Assembly (NCBI GenBank): GCA_011800805.1 | Contig: MPNW01000016.1 | Span: 206,812-270,811, forward strand | Reading direction: 5' to 3' | From: Hirudo medicinalis | Taxonomy: Eukaryota; Annelida; Clitellata; Hirudinida; Hirudinidae | Length of the DNA: 64,000 nucleotides | Shown here: in pieces, positions 14,501 to 31,009 of the stretch | Layout of the letters: each line of letters starts with the position of its first letter | Numbering within the stretch: the first letter of the stretch is position 1 | Translations under genes and position numbers: made by a program | Notes under the pieces: generated by a model | What the model saw: the letters and a program-made list of their open reading frames with translations, nothing else | Told to the model about the DNA's origin: nothing | Databases searched by the model: none

Positions 14501-15227
14501 TAATTAAAAAAACGTTAGCTGATTTAAATATTTAATTGCTCAATTACTTTCAAGTAATTATTAAAAATTCTTGCAGACAACCACTACAGTTGAAAGTGGT
14601 GAAACCAAAGTTATATCTGTTCCAAGTGTGGATATCTTCAAGGCAATTTTTGAGGATGACGATGAGGAAGATGATGATAGCACTGAGGATGATGAAATAG
14701 AAGACCAGCAAGAGCCAAATAAGAACGAAGAATCAGAAGGATATCCCCATGGTTCGTACAGAAACAAAATATTAGGCAAGGGGAAATTGTAGGCATATGG
14801 TATACAAGTAATAAAATTTCATAAAACAGTTTCAAGCCAGCTCACCACTAAACCGCCCGATAGCATTGAGACTTTTGACAAACAGGATAGCACTGTATCA
14901 GGCAAGAAAATGCACAAGAAAGAAAAGCACAAAAAACACAAGCACTCTCACAAGGTAACCATTTAAATTATTATGTCCTACTTATTGATCATTTACATAA
15001 AATAATTTAATTATTATTAAGATCGATAAATTCTTTTCAGTCTAAAAAATCTAAAAAGTCCAAAAAAATAAGGAACGACAAATCAGACGATAGCAACGAA
15101 GAATCTCTCTCTGAGTTATCAAAGCAAGAAAAACACCTTTTATCAAAGTCTGTTTTTTCTTAAGCAGTAAATGCAAAGTGGAACTAATACTTCTAATCAT
15201 TTAAACAGGCTGAGAAGCATCAGTTGA
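11508..15227 (+). CDS. GPATCH1: G-patch domain-containing protein 1
   Basis: Nuclear G-patch protein associated with the spliceosome. The start codon is 11508 ([18 protein letters not shown], exon to 11559). The second exon contains the signature [18 protein letters not shown], followed by [20 protein letters not shown] and PEDFMDNE, then [12 protein letters not shown] and a G-patch-like [15 protein letters not shown] (12410-12455). Later exons: [15 protein letters not shown] (12941-12985), [20 protein letters not shown] (13945-14005), [17 protein letters not shown], an acidic DEDDDEEDD block (14640-14700) and a Lys-rich tail ([24 protein letters not shown]). The natural last splice is probably AAA|GTCTGT near 15148 to 15209, giving the ending KHLLSKLRSIS with a stop at 15227, similar to the LLRRLKSL end of the human protein; without it translation stops at 15163. 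The G-patch is less glycine-rich than usual. Confidence 0.93.
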
Positions 15228-15307
15228 AATCAGAGATGACTGACAAAATTGTGGAATGATGATTTGCGTGAAGCATGATTGTAATAAACTCCAGTGCTAT
15301 TTAATGA

Positions 15308-18300
15308 CTACATTGCATCAAAGTTAAATCTGTGAGATTCCTGTTTCTTCTCAGCCTTGTCTTCTTTCTAAAACAATTCAGTATATTTTTAGCATACCAT
15401 TAAGAATAACTTTCTAAATGATAGTTCTTACAGTTTCCTTCCAGAGAAGACCAGCAACTATGAAAACAAGTCCCACGCATGTCGACCCAAGTACAGCTGC
15501 AGTGATATATATTTGCTTTGATGGCATTACGAACAGTTGCATCGTCCACCTGCAAATGTAATATTTGAAATTGGTTCCGTCCTTTACTATGAGCTTGTAA
15601 AACTTACATCAAAGGATTATCCAATTTATATGGATTGACAATTAGCTGGGAGTTAGGAACAATTTGCATCCACTTCTTTGACCTCTCTTTCTGTCATGAC
15701 ATGTACATATTACTACAATAATCTCGAAATGGAATTGAAAACAAATACTGAGTACCCACTTCAGCATGTCTATGGGGCAACGTGATGATGATAGTATCAA
15801 CAAAGTTTGGAGTTTGTCCAAGGCCAAAGAGCACAAAAGGCATTTGGAGAGAGAAGTGAGCTGATTGCGTCAGTTGTGTGGCTGTTGACAAACAAATAGT
15901 TTCAATTCTGAGTACACTGAGCTCAACAACATAAAGATGCTTACCACTGCTTTTTAGGGCCTCTCCATTAGTTTTTACAGTCTCATAGAACACAGAAATT
16001 CCTGGTATGTTAACTCCATAGGGCTGAATTTAGTACATTTAGCTAAGTGAATGGACTGATAAAATAAATGTAACATCTTAATAAATGAGTCTTATATAGT
16101 GGTCTGCATATCTTTAAGAACAATCAGCTATGATTTTTTATGATAACTTTTGACTGAATTGTTTTTCAAACTCAAATTTGAATACTTTATTTGATAGAGA
16201 AATCTTATCAAGTTAAGAAATTTGTTTTATGATCTGATGATGCATTCCAGAAGCTTGCGACAAATCATTTTTCAAGTTCATCATATCTTTAAGCTTCTTG
16301 TAATGTAAGACAATAATGAGGGTTCCAAATTGTGATATTAATTCAAATAAAGTGTCATTATGATATACTGTTTCTTTCCTATTATATCAATACATCGTAA
16401 TTTTGTTGATGCTGCCAAGAGTTCCAGGTATTCTTTTTGCAAAAGTTTCCAGGCCTCAATTATCTCTTCTTTCAACTCAGTAGCAGTTAAATACTATTTT
16501 CCCTTATAACATACCTACCTTCTCAGAGTCCTCAAAATGTGTTTTTATAAGATTTAAGTCTGCAGAACATGCTGCCAATACCATGACACCCATTTTTCTT
16601 CCAGGAAGGAAAAATGTATTTGTCTCCTTTTAGGTATGAATGGGGCACTGTCCTGCTGGATATCAAAGTGAAATTTGGAAATGTTGGAGATGGTCTTGAT
16701 ATAATCTCTGGATGCCTGTTTTCCCTCAAAAAGGCTAATTCTGTCTGACTATGCTGAAAATCCTCCCATGACCAACACAGAACCTGTCCGAATTTTCTGT
16801 GGCAATAAACCTCTTGCTCCATCTCTAAATCATGCCAGCAATAGTGGCACACATCAGGATCATAGATGTTAAACTTTGTTTCATCTAAAATAATTGACCT
16901 CCATAAATTCCCCATAATCAACCACATGCTTTGCCCAGTCCAGGTGATGCTATCTGTCCCTTTTCTTGGGGTATGGGAGTTTTTGACTGCATTGCTACTT
17001 CAATATTTTGCATCTTAACACAGTGCTCACTTGCGAATTTAATGATTTATGAAATTGTTCAGTTGTTCCTCTCTTTGAAGACTTTTGAATGAGATTTTGT
17101 CGATCCTTCCCCAAGAGTTTGGTGGTCTTTCCCCAGATTTTGCTTTCCATATTCCTCTGGAAGCTTCCAACAACAGTTTTAGTGCAATTGAGCTAAGAAA
17201 TATCAGAAGTGGAATAATCTGCCTTCTCAAAAGCTAACATCTGACCCCTTTTTTGCTCATTCATTCTTGCCTTCTTCCCCAAGTTCTTAGATGTCAAAGA
17301 AAACTTTTAATTTGTTTTACTTGACATACTTCTATGTAGCTAATGAAATATTAAACACTTCCTCCAATAGACCCCCAATAAATAATCAATTATGCAAAGA
17401 TATGAAACCGCTCTTAAGGATATGACGAACAAATTGGTACGTCAATTTGCAATTCCTGTTAAAACATGCAACAAATTCGTTTTTAACTTTATTATAAGAT
17501 TTATTACTGATATATGAATTATGTAGCCAAATTTTTTTGCACAAAATTCATATTTATGAAAGTTATGTGAGAAAATGTGGCGGCCTTAAAGATCTGACGA
17601 CCACTGTAATGAGGACTTGCAAGTAGCAAGTAGCTACTAAGATGGGGAGCATTCCAATCTGTGATGCTTGCAGAATAATGTTAATGACTGAGAAACCAGT
17701 CAACATGGCCTCAGTAATATTAGAATAACTAAGCTCCTATGCTATCAGTCTAATGTAGATTTGATATGCCATAATTATTATTCTTATCATTATGACCATA
17801 TTGTGCTATTTATTATTTCTCACCTTTTTGTCTGAAAGTGGAAATTTTTCTAGCAAACCACTTGTAACTGAAAATATTGAACCATTATATATCAGAATTG
17901 GATGTGAAGTCACTTTTTAATCGCTCTAATCTTTTTTTTAATCTAATTTATATAACTCCCCTACTGGAGGGCGCTCCTTGGCATTTGTAATCATATATTC
18001 TAAGATCACTTAATGTCTTTGCTTATAAATTGCTACCTGTGATTTTTAAGAAGCAAGTGTCAGCTGCAATAATGTTTTTGAGAAGCAAGAGCCTAATCTG
18101 TGCTTTACTGTTCTTGGGGACTGATGTCAGTAAAATATCTAAAGAACCCTGGACAAAATGTTAGCAAATATTATGATTATGACAATTGAGGAATCAAGGC
18201 ACACTTGTTAATGAAATCCTTAAAAGACTCTCACATCCTCCAAATAGTCATAGAAAGCAGCCAAATGTATGTCTCCCTGGACCTCTGGGAGCTCCTGAGC

Positions 18301-20146
18301 TTCCAACTTTCTCCCATATGATGAGCATCCTTTATCTGAACCACAGGGGACATTCCTCAGTAGTAGAGGAATATAATTGCTGCAAAGTCATTTTGGTACT
18401 GAGAAAGCTTCAGCATTTGGTCATAATCAAAAACCAACTCATCCTTTTTGACAATAGTCAAAACATCTAAATAGCCATCACTATCATAATCTCCAAGTAT
18501 CAAGGTCGGTGGGATTTCGAAAATAACATTTTGCTTTGCAGTGATAGAATTTGAATTGTCAAACTTGAGTTGAGGAGGCAATTCAAAAAGAATGTGCCAC
18601 TGCAAAGAATATAATTATTTCTAGGTATATGAATAACTTCAAATAATAATGAATAAGTTCAAATTGTGAATCCTAACAGTTTTGTTGGAGTAAACTTTAA
18701 TTTCTCTGCCATTAGGAACCAGGTGATCAATCAATCCATCCTGATCTGAAAAACAAAAATCCCAACAAACCAAGCCATTTTAAGAGAAGATGTTCTAGAA
18801 ACAAAAGATTATATGTTGTACATAATTTACTAAAATGTAATCATGGCAATCAGTTCAAATCTGGAATTCATTATAATTCATAAATTGCTTGCAACATACT
18901 TAGATCTCCAAAGGAAGACTGTCCTACATCGAGTTTGTCATCAATTTCATAGGATGTGAATTTTGAATACTGTTAAAACATAAATAGTCTCATTTCTCTT
19001 TATCATAGAAAATACAAAGCTGTGAACTTACATAATTATCACTGAAAATATGATATCCCCCATTTTGCATGGTCATCACCAAATCTTTAAGAATAAAGAA
19101 TGGTTCAAAATTCAACATGCAACACACAAATATATCTCAAAATATTATGTGTCTAATTATCAAATAAGTTTATTTAAATGAGTTCTACCTATATTTGCAG
19201 AGGATGTAATATTGACAAATGCACTGGAATGAGGGGTTGCTAGGTGTCCTGTAGATGGGAAAGTAACTTTTTCAAAGGTTTGATTGTATGAGGATAGAAA
19301 AACGGATTGATTTCCTCCAATCTCCTGAACAAGCAAGTCGGGCAAGCCATCACCATTAAATCTGTTTAAATGAATGTTTAGACATTTTATTTACTGGACA
19401 AAAGTTACTGAATAAGAACACTCAAACCCACTCAAGCAAAATAGGTTCGTCTGTGATTTGCACATCCAGCCGACTATGCTGAACTGATAAACAATGACAA
19501 ACCTCTTAAAAATAAGCCAAGTGTGATTAATTTGAGATTACCCTAACCTAATCCTTCTGCAGACCCCCAGTATATAACAAGCTCAGTGGTTAATGATTTA
19601 TTAATGCACAAGATTTCCAGAAATCCATCACCATCAAAGTCAGTAAGTAATAATCCAGCTATAAAGTTTGAAGTCCCAAGAGAAGTGGGATTTGTTTGAA
19701 TAATTGTCTCTTTATAAAACTTTCCATCTCCATTTGAGAGCCACACGTCAACATTTTGACCTTTAAATGTATTAAGAACAAAACTAATGAAGCTTCTCCT
19801 TCAATTCAATTTTATAATAATGATTATTAGTGGTTTAATAATATGTGGTTAAGGCACTCAAAGTCAAAGCAATTTAGCATATATATTTATGAACAAAGAA
19901 TCGTTTAACAATTAACATTTCTTGTAATTTTTCAAAATGCTTAAAATATATATTTATTTCGGGTTCAAATATCTTGCCTTGATTCGATATTACAAATATG
20001 TCTACTCTTTTGTCTGCATTAAAATCCCCAAAGCCTGCCAAAACACCATCTGTTTCGTTGAATGTGTCTTTAAGCACAAACGATTGCTCAGACGAAAAAG
20101 TTATCGAGACCAGACCAAACAACGTGAACCCGAAAACTCCGATCAT
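15308..20146 (-). CDS. ITFG1: T-cell immunomodulatory protein / integrin-alpha FG-GAP repeat protein 1
   Basis: Type I membrane glycoprotein (TIP, LINKIN) with an extracellular FG-GAP beta-propeller and a short cytoplasmic tail. The start ATG is 20144-20146, and the N-terminus (MIGVFGFTLFGLVSITFSSE) is a signal peptide. FG-GAP calcium-loop motifs are visible: GDFNADKRVD (near 20030), TDFDGDGFLE (near 19640) and GDYDSDGYLD (near 18480). Further exons: LPDLLVQEIGGNQSVFL (19270-19345), NYIPLLLRNVPC joined by GATGA|GTTGGT to CAATTATATT near 18375-18440, EVQGDIHLAAFYDYLED (18220-18300) and LLKNIIAADTCFLKIT (18040-18100). Then QLTQSAHFSLQMPFVLFGLG (15820-15890) and a transmembrane helix near 15440-15530 (ITAAVLGSTCVGLVFIVAGL). 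The last exon ends HRFNFDAM with the stop at 15308-15310; human ITFG1 ends HRFHFDAM. The intron between about 16030 and 18030 carries a Tc1/mariner relic. Confidence 0.94.
16097..17606 (-). mobile_element. Defective Tc1/mariner element in ITFG1 intron
   Basis: Bounded by terminal inverted repeats: the left end reads TAGTGGTCTGCATATCTTTA and the right end is its near inverse, CTTAAAGATCTGACGACCAC, with TA dinucleotides outside both ends. A minus-strand transposase relic is readable (LDETKFNIYDPDVCHYCWHD, then QTELAFLRENRHPEI), matching the (S/D)E(T/S)KFN...(T)ELAFL pattern of Tc1/mariner enzymes. Frameshifts and stops break it. A second copy lies at 42959-45041. Confidence 0.85.
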
Positions 20147-21682
20147 CCTGCGCGACCAGTTAACTGGCTAAACAAATGAAAACATTACAAGATAACCATT
20201 TGACAGGCATCGCATTGCGTATTTAAATCGCAATAGTTTTGACATTTAAATTAAATTGTTTGTAGCTGTCTTTATTCGGTTAGGAGTATTCATAAACCGA
20301 TTTGAATCAAGAAATGTTTTACATTAAAAATGAAAAATCAGGTAATCTTTATGAAGGTTTATGTCGTTCAGTTGAATTATTGCTAGATTTATTTTTCTTT
20401 TGGAATTCCTGCTAATTTCTTTCTTTCATAATTCTCACATTTTTAACTTCCAATCTTTTGGAAGACCTTGGAAATTGCCTACTTTCATGGTATAACCTCT
20501 GACAAACCTTTTATCAATTGCACTAGTACGTTTTATATACGATTGCCGGTTTAATTGCGGCAGCAACTGACGTTCAGATCATCATGGAAAATGCTTTACA
20601 TTACAAATTTGTTCATTACAAGGAGTAATTACTTTCAAAAGTGAGTTCTCTAAATTTGAATTTAATAACATGACATCTGTTATGTCAAGAACGTTACTTC
20701 TACAATTATTTAAGAATATAACATCTTCTCAGATAGCAAGGAATGGGCCTTGTATTGTTTGGCAAGAGTGTTGGAATTTTAGCGTAAAATGAGGAAGCCT
20801 CATAAGTGCGGGCCATACTTGGCGCTTCAACGATAAGACTTTGGCACCGGTCTGGCGGAGATTAGGGCGCTAATCGACCCGCATGTGTTTTGCTATTCCG
20901 CCCAGAACTCTGGACCCTCAACTTACAATTACACAAAAAGTATATTATTATATTATTGATGGTTACATTTCCAGGTAAGTACTTATAGATCTCGTACGCT
21001 GAATAGTTAGATGCAGAATCTGATGAGCTCGCAGCTCGCTCATCCGAAAATTCTCCTGTAGTTAAAAGACTTTTTTTTGTATACCTCAAAAGTTCAAGAG
21101 TAAAAGTAGCTTCAACAGTGTGAGAATCAGGAGTGTTGCTGCCCACACCCCTCAAATGATATTCTTGGCGAAAGGATAATGATATTGATGCTGACGTCCA
21201 TTTGACCGTTACAAGTGGTAGAAGCCGACATTACTCGCTAAGCTGAACTACGTTTTGATCCACCTAGTTCAGTCCTTTTTTTTTAAATCATCATATTCAC
21301 CATTTCCAACAGCAATTTTATTGGCACAAGTGAGTGTCAACAATGAATTTGAAATTTTTTGCATAAGTTTAACAAACTACAATATACTACTTTTGTAGAC
21401 TATATCTTTATATCTTAATCGTTATTAATTTAAATAATTTGAAAAAAGATATATACGTAGATACAATTTAAATGAAATATATAGGATATTTATGCCCATA
21501 CAATTTTTTAGTAATATTTGAAATATTTATTTCCGGTATCACATGTTACTTTAGAAATTAAAATGTATATTTTAAAGTGCATTATCTGTTGATTATATGC
21601 ATTTTTAAACTTTTGTTTGACTCCTAAATCGTCTATACTCTTGTGTGTCTTTGGCATTTTTGTATTTCAGGCTCGCAACAAG
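20147..21682. promoter_or_regulatory. Divergent ITFG1/TNPO1 intergenic region
   Basis: About 1.5 kb between two divergent starts, so it must hold both promoters. A stretch around 20800-21200 looks less AT-rich than its surroundings and carries a 97-codon minus ORF without recognisable family. A short segment (20590-20640, ATGCTTTACATTACAAATT) resembles 11299-11330. No promoter motif can be assigned. Confidence 0.35.
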
Positions 21683-27228
<5,546 letters not shown>

Positions 27229-28900
27229 TACTAAGAAAAGTATGACATCCAAATACTGTTGAGACATATTGGCATCATTTCAAGTTGTTTATATTGTTGT
27301 TGACCAAACAAATACATCCAATGTTTCTATTGTCTTTGTTCACACTCTTATTGCTTGTTCAATCAATGTGAATATTAATAGTGAGTACAATGCGTTTCAG
27401 GTTTGGGGACAGTATGGAGCATTCAGAAGTCCTTGCAATTACTCCGCTTATCCTGCTGCAATAGTGAAATAAATATTCGGGATTTCTGTTTCTTAGGATT
27501 ATAAAAGCATGAAGTTCTTGCTCCACTGAGCACCACACACATTGCCTAACTCTGAAAGTTGAGATTTCATGATCATCTTCTCATCTCTATGATTGAAGTC
27601 TTGTGGTCATAAGCGATTTTCTAAGCTTTATTTTCTTTAGTAATCTAGACTCTACTGTGGTTGGAATGCTTCACATTTTCAACCCTAATTGCTCCAAGTG
27701 GTGTAATTGTGATGAGATTCAATTGATATGTGAACTAAAGTCGTATTCTAAGTTTGGAACTATTTCAGTAATTTGTTGGAATGTAATTATAGAACAGTTA
27801 TTGAAAATTAATTTATTGTGATATTTTTTTATATTTTTACTTATTTTTACATAGGTCATATTTTAGTGCAAGAAGAAGAAAAATAACTGCTTATTGTAAT
27901 TTTTTATTTGCAGTGATGTCTTGTGACCTTTTCAAGTTTAAAGATTTTTTTTATAATTATTTCCATATGTTTATGATGAGAACTCAATGATTGCTTTGTG
28001 GTGTTTGCTTTCATTTGAATTTGTCTCCTGGAATTACATCATCTTTTCTTCAATGCAACATCTTTAGTCATACCTTCCAGATATTATTGGTTGTTTGGCA
28101 GGCTAGCTGATTGGGTTTTTGAATATCTCGATACTAATGATTACGAACAACGTATTGCAATCGAGTCCTGGAATCCATGTTCTGATTAAGATGTGCAAGG
28201 GGTCGTTAAGTCTGGTTTATACGAGGATGCCGCAGTATGTGATGGTTGAGTTTAGTTGAATTGAGTGGTTCAAATTAATATTAGATATTGTTCAGAAATA
28301 TTTAAAAGGTTTCACCAGAGTTTTGCTCAAGAGTTTATTCATTTTCTCCTGTTATTTCCGTAGTAATAAAATAGGAGAAGCAGGAACGGACAATGTTGGT
28401 CGAATTCATGTGGATTAACTGTCTTAAACAGGGAAGTCATTTCAGGTTTTTTTCAGGAGGCAAACCTTGGTGCAGCTTGAGATGACCCTACTTTGCTTCC
28501 AGACAAGTCTCCAAAATCGCGCTCACGAGACATCGGACTCTCAATGCATCCAATCCGCCCTATCTCCGCCGCCATGCACCTGGCCTTCGTTCATTTTCCA
28601 CCATCCAATTATGCCGACCAGTCAGCCATAAGTTTGTCTTTAGAAATCATTCGAAAAGTTTAGGTTTATTCAGTCCACACGAAAGCAAACTGTATTCCGA
28701 GCATTAATACGCAATTTTGTGCAATGAAAATCAAAGGTTTCAGACAAAATGAGGGGAAAAAGATCTCATTGGAAGCTGCCAAGAGACTTCTAAATATATT
28801 TTACCACTCATCGAGTAAGATTTTCCCTGGCCCTCAGCCATCCCTCCAAGTTCCAATGTGATCCAAGAACCAAATTCGTGCTTATGGTACCAAAGACGAC
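27229..28900. other. TNPO1 3' flank and intergenic sequence
   Basis: Contains the probable TNPO1 3'UTR and AT-rich spacer. At 28429-28470 there is a lone hAT-like terminus-type motif (CAGGGAAGTCATTTCAGG). I see no coding exon that I can support. Confidence 0.5.
28429..28470 (+). repeat. Dispersed terminal-type repeat, copy a
   Basis: CAGGGAAGTCATTTCAGG followed by a T-run and AGGAGGCAAACC. A related sequence stands at 53452-53510 and, as part of hAT-like copies, at 10613-10660 and inverted at 46900-46974. It is likely the end of one transposon family. Confidence 0.5.
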
Positions 28901-29035
28901 GTTATTCTAAACAAATTAGTTTTATTTATTTGCTACACAACATAAATTACAAAAAGATATTTCTTGCTCACAAAAATAAACATCAGATGATATATTGTGA
29001 GAGCATCAAGTCAAGTCCAATTGATTGGTAATAAT

Positions 29036-29038
29036 AAC

Positions 29039-29072
<34 letters not shown>

Positions 29073-29093
29073 GTAGTAGTAATAATAATAATA
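29036..29093. repeat. AAT microsatellite
   Basis: (AAT)n with a few AGT interruptions, next to the NVL-like pseudogene. The Ile-rich ORFs on both strands here are artefacts. Confidence 0.95.
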
Positions 29094-29099
29094 GTTAAT

Positions 29100-30440
29100 T
29101 TACAATGCGTCATTTGCATAGCGTCAGAGGCACCAATAACGCAGTCGTGTCTTGCTAAGGCTCCCAGGTTGACAACTTGGGCAAGTGGAGTGACCATGGT
29201 GAGGCACTTCAAGATTTCCAGATGTCCCTTGGCAGATTGGCAGGCCCAAGTAGACAGCAGTGCTGAACATTTTTCCTCTGAGAAGCATGGTAACACTTTC
29301 AATTCTGACTGATACACCCATCACATGGTCACCACGTGTCAGGCCGTCAAACTCAGCCAGCAACCGTTGAAAAACTTTGGCATTCGGGCTTCCACTCTCA
29401 TCACTAAAGGAGTCGAGCTCATCCAAGAAGATGAGGCAAGGTGAGTTCTTCTGGCAACTAGAAACAGTTTACAAATGTGATTTACAGTATCTCCCTTGTA
29501 CCTGTCCTTAAGTTCAGAACATCTGACAAAAATAAATTCACAAAAAGCCTCATTGGCCTTGGCCTGTGCTATCATGGTTATTCCACATCTATGAGGTCCA
29601 TAAAGCACAACTCCAATCGGCATGGAAAACACGAGATTCAAAGCTTTCAGAATCAGTCGTATGATTTCAGAGTTACCTACATCTTTCCAGGTGAATGAGG
29701 GACAGAAATTGGAATGTCACTTATGAATGTTGGCTAACTTGTTTTATGGTCTTATTGAAATCTTCTGGTCCTACCGAGTCCTCTGATACTGCCTAATCAT
29801 TCTGCATATCACAATGACATCTTTGAAGTGCAAAGTGTATTGCACTTTTCACAAGATGAATGAGATCTTTGCCTGACTAGCCCGGTGTTTTTTGAGCTAC
29901 TTAATTAAAATCAACTCCGAAATTTGACTGTTATTTCTCTAATACGTTCCACAGTTTCTGGGTCTTGATTACCATTTAATTTCAATACATCAATCTTTTT
30001 GTGGCAGATATTAAATTTCTCAAAAAAATGTCCAAGCAGTTTGATTCTGGTACTAAGGTTAGGAATCTTCAAATTTACTTTTTTTCCAAAAACCACGTTG
30101 GATTTCAAACCAAAAACCATGCTTTCAAGCCTGTTTGTAGTTCCAATCACAAAAAACTGAAGAACTTTGGTCCATTTCTTTAATGTGCTCCTTGAGCATG
30201 CTTGTTGCAAATTTCATTGACATCTTCTATGAGCACAAGATAAGGTTTCGCTTTTTCTGCTTCAGAAAGCAACTTCCTTATGTCGCCCTTCTTTTCTTCT
30301 GCTAAATCCTGAAAGATGTCAGAAGCTGTAGCGCAAATATTCGGACATTTTCTCTCCCGCAATGGACTTTTCCAGAAGAGTTTTACCACAGCCCTCCGCA
30401 CCACTTATCAGGAGTCCTCTAATGTAGAGTGACCTGTGTA
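29100..30440 (-). pseudogene. NVL-like AAA ATPase pseudogene, minus copy
   Basis: Broken partial copy of nuclear VCP-like protein (a double AAA ATPase of ribosome biogenesis). Reading down the minus strand: D1 Walker A (RGLLISGAEGCGKTLLEKSI, about 30360-30420), KKGDIRKLLSEAEKAKPYLV (D1 Walker B area, but the acidic residues read LIEDVNEI), FFVIGTTNRLESM (about 30130-30160), then D2: GVVLYGPHRCGITMIAQAKA (29570-29620), where the Walker A GPPGCGKT has become GPHRCGIT, then DELDSFSDESGSPNAKVFQR and ILKCLTMVTPLAQVVNLGAL. Several frame changes, stops and missing stretches separate these. Damaged catalytic motifs and frame breaks show it is not functional. Compare the plus-strand copy at 33544-34216. 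Confidence 0.82.
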
Positions 30441-30620
30441 GCGACAGCGGCATTGACGACGAAGACGAGTTTATTTACGACAACGGCAACAATGCTTCGA
30501 CTGACAACATAACTGCTGGAATAGCAGTAGCGAGTTAGCGAGAAGATTAGGAGAGAGAAGGGAAGAATGTCAGAACTGTTCATTAACGTCCGTTGCATAG
30601 CTAGATGATTAGGACGGTGC

Positions 30621-30691
30621 TCCCGCAACGGGATTCGAATCCGTGCTGCCATCCTGAGAGGCGTACATCTTAACCATTAGACCATGCGGGA
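30621..30691 (-). tRNA. tRNA-Glu(CTC)-like sequence, probably a pseudogene or SINE head
   Basis: Perfect 7-bp acceptor stem (TCCCGCA with TGCGGGA), A box-like TGGTCTAATGG and B box-like GGATTCGAATCC, with a T-loop TTCGAAT. The anticodon loop CTCTCAG would give anticodon CTC (Glu). The anticodon stem TACGC/GATGG barely pairs and the last T-stem pair is A-C, so I favour a tRNA-derived pseudogene over a working gene. Flanking GGGAAGAATGTC occurs on both sides (30559 and 30697). Confidence 0.6.
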
Positions 30692-31009
30692 GCACAGGGA
30701 AGAATGTCCTGACTTAGCCAGTCTTAAATGGCCAGTCAGGACAAAGGAGGATGTCCATAAACAAAGGATGCGCGCCTGGTAAGTCATCGCTGATAAGGTT
30801 AGGGTCAGCACATGATTATGATGGATGTGCGATCCTACACCTGAAGTCATTGGAAAATATCCATGATCTGGAAACTTGCAACCTCTTGTTCAACCAGATT
30901 GGAAAAGTTCTCAGTAGGATGTACAATCTTGAAATTTTCCTGGCATTTCTTAAGGTAATCTTTCAGCGACATTTCCTTTCCTGTAAGATGTACATATCTG
31001 TTTTCAATT

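Noticed and set aside
14561..14779. Ser-rich minus ORF
   Set aside because: Antisense of the acidic GPATCH1 exon (GAT/GAG codons read backwards as Ser/Leu).
20862..21155. 97-codon minus ORF in the ITFG1/TNPO1 intergenic region
   Set aside because: No recognised domain; could be an unknown exon but nothing supports it.
29006..29317. Ile-rich ORFs on both strands
   Set aside because: Created by the AAT repeat joined to the NVL-like pseudogene.
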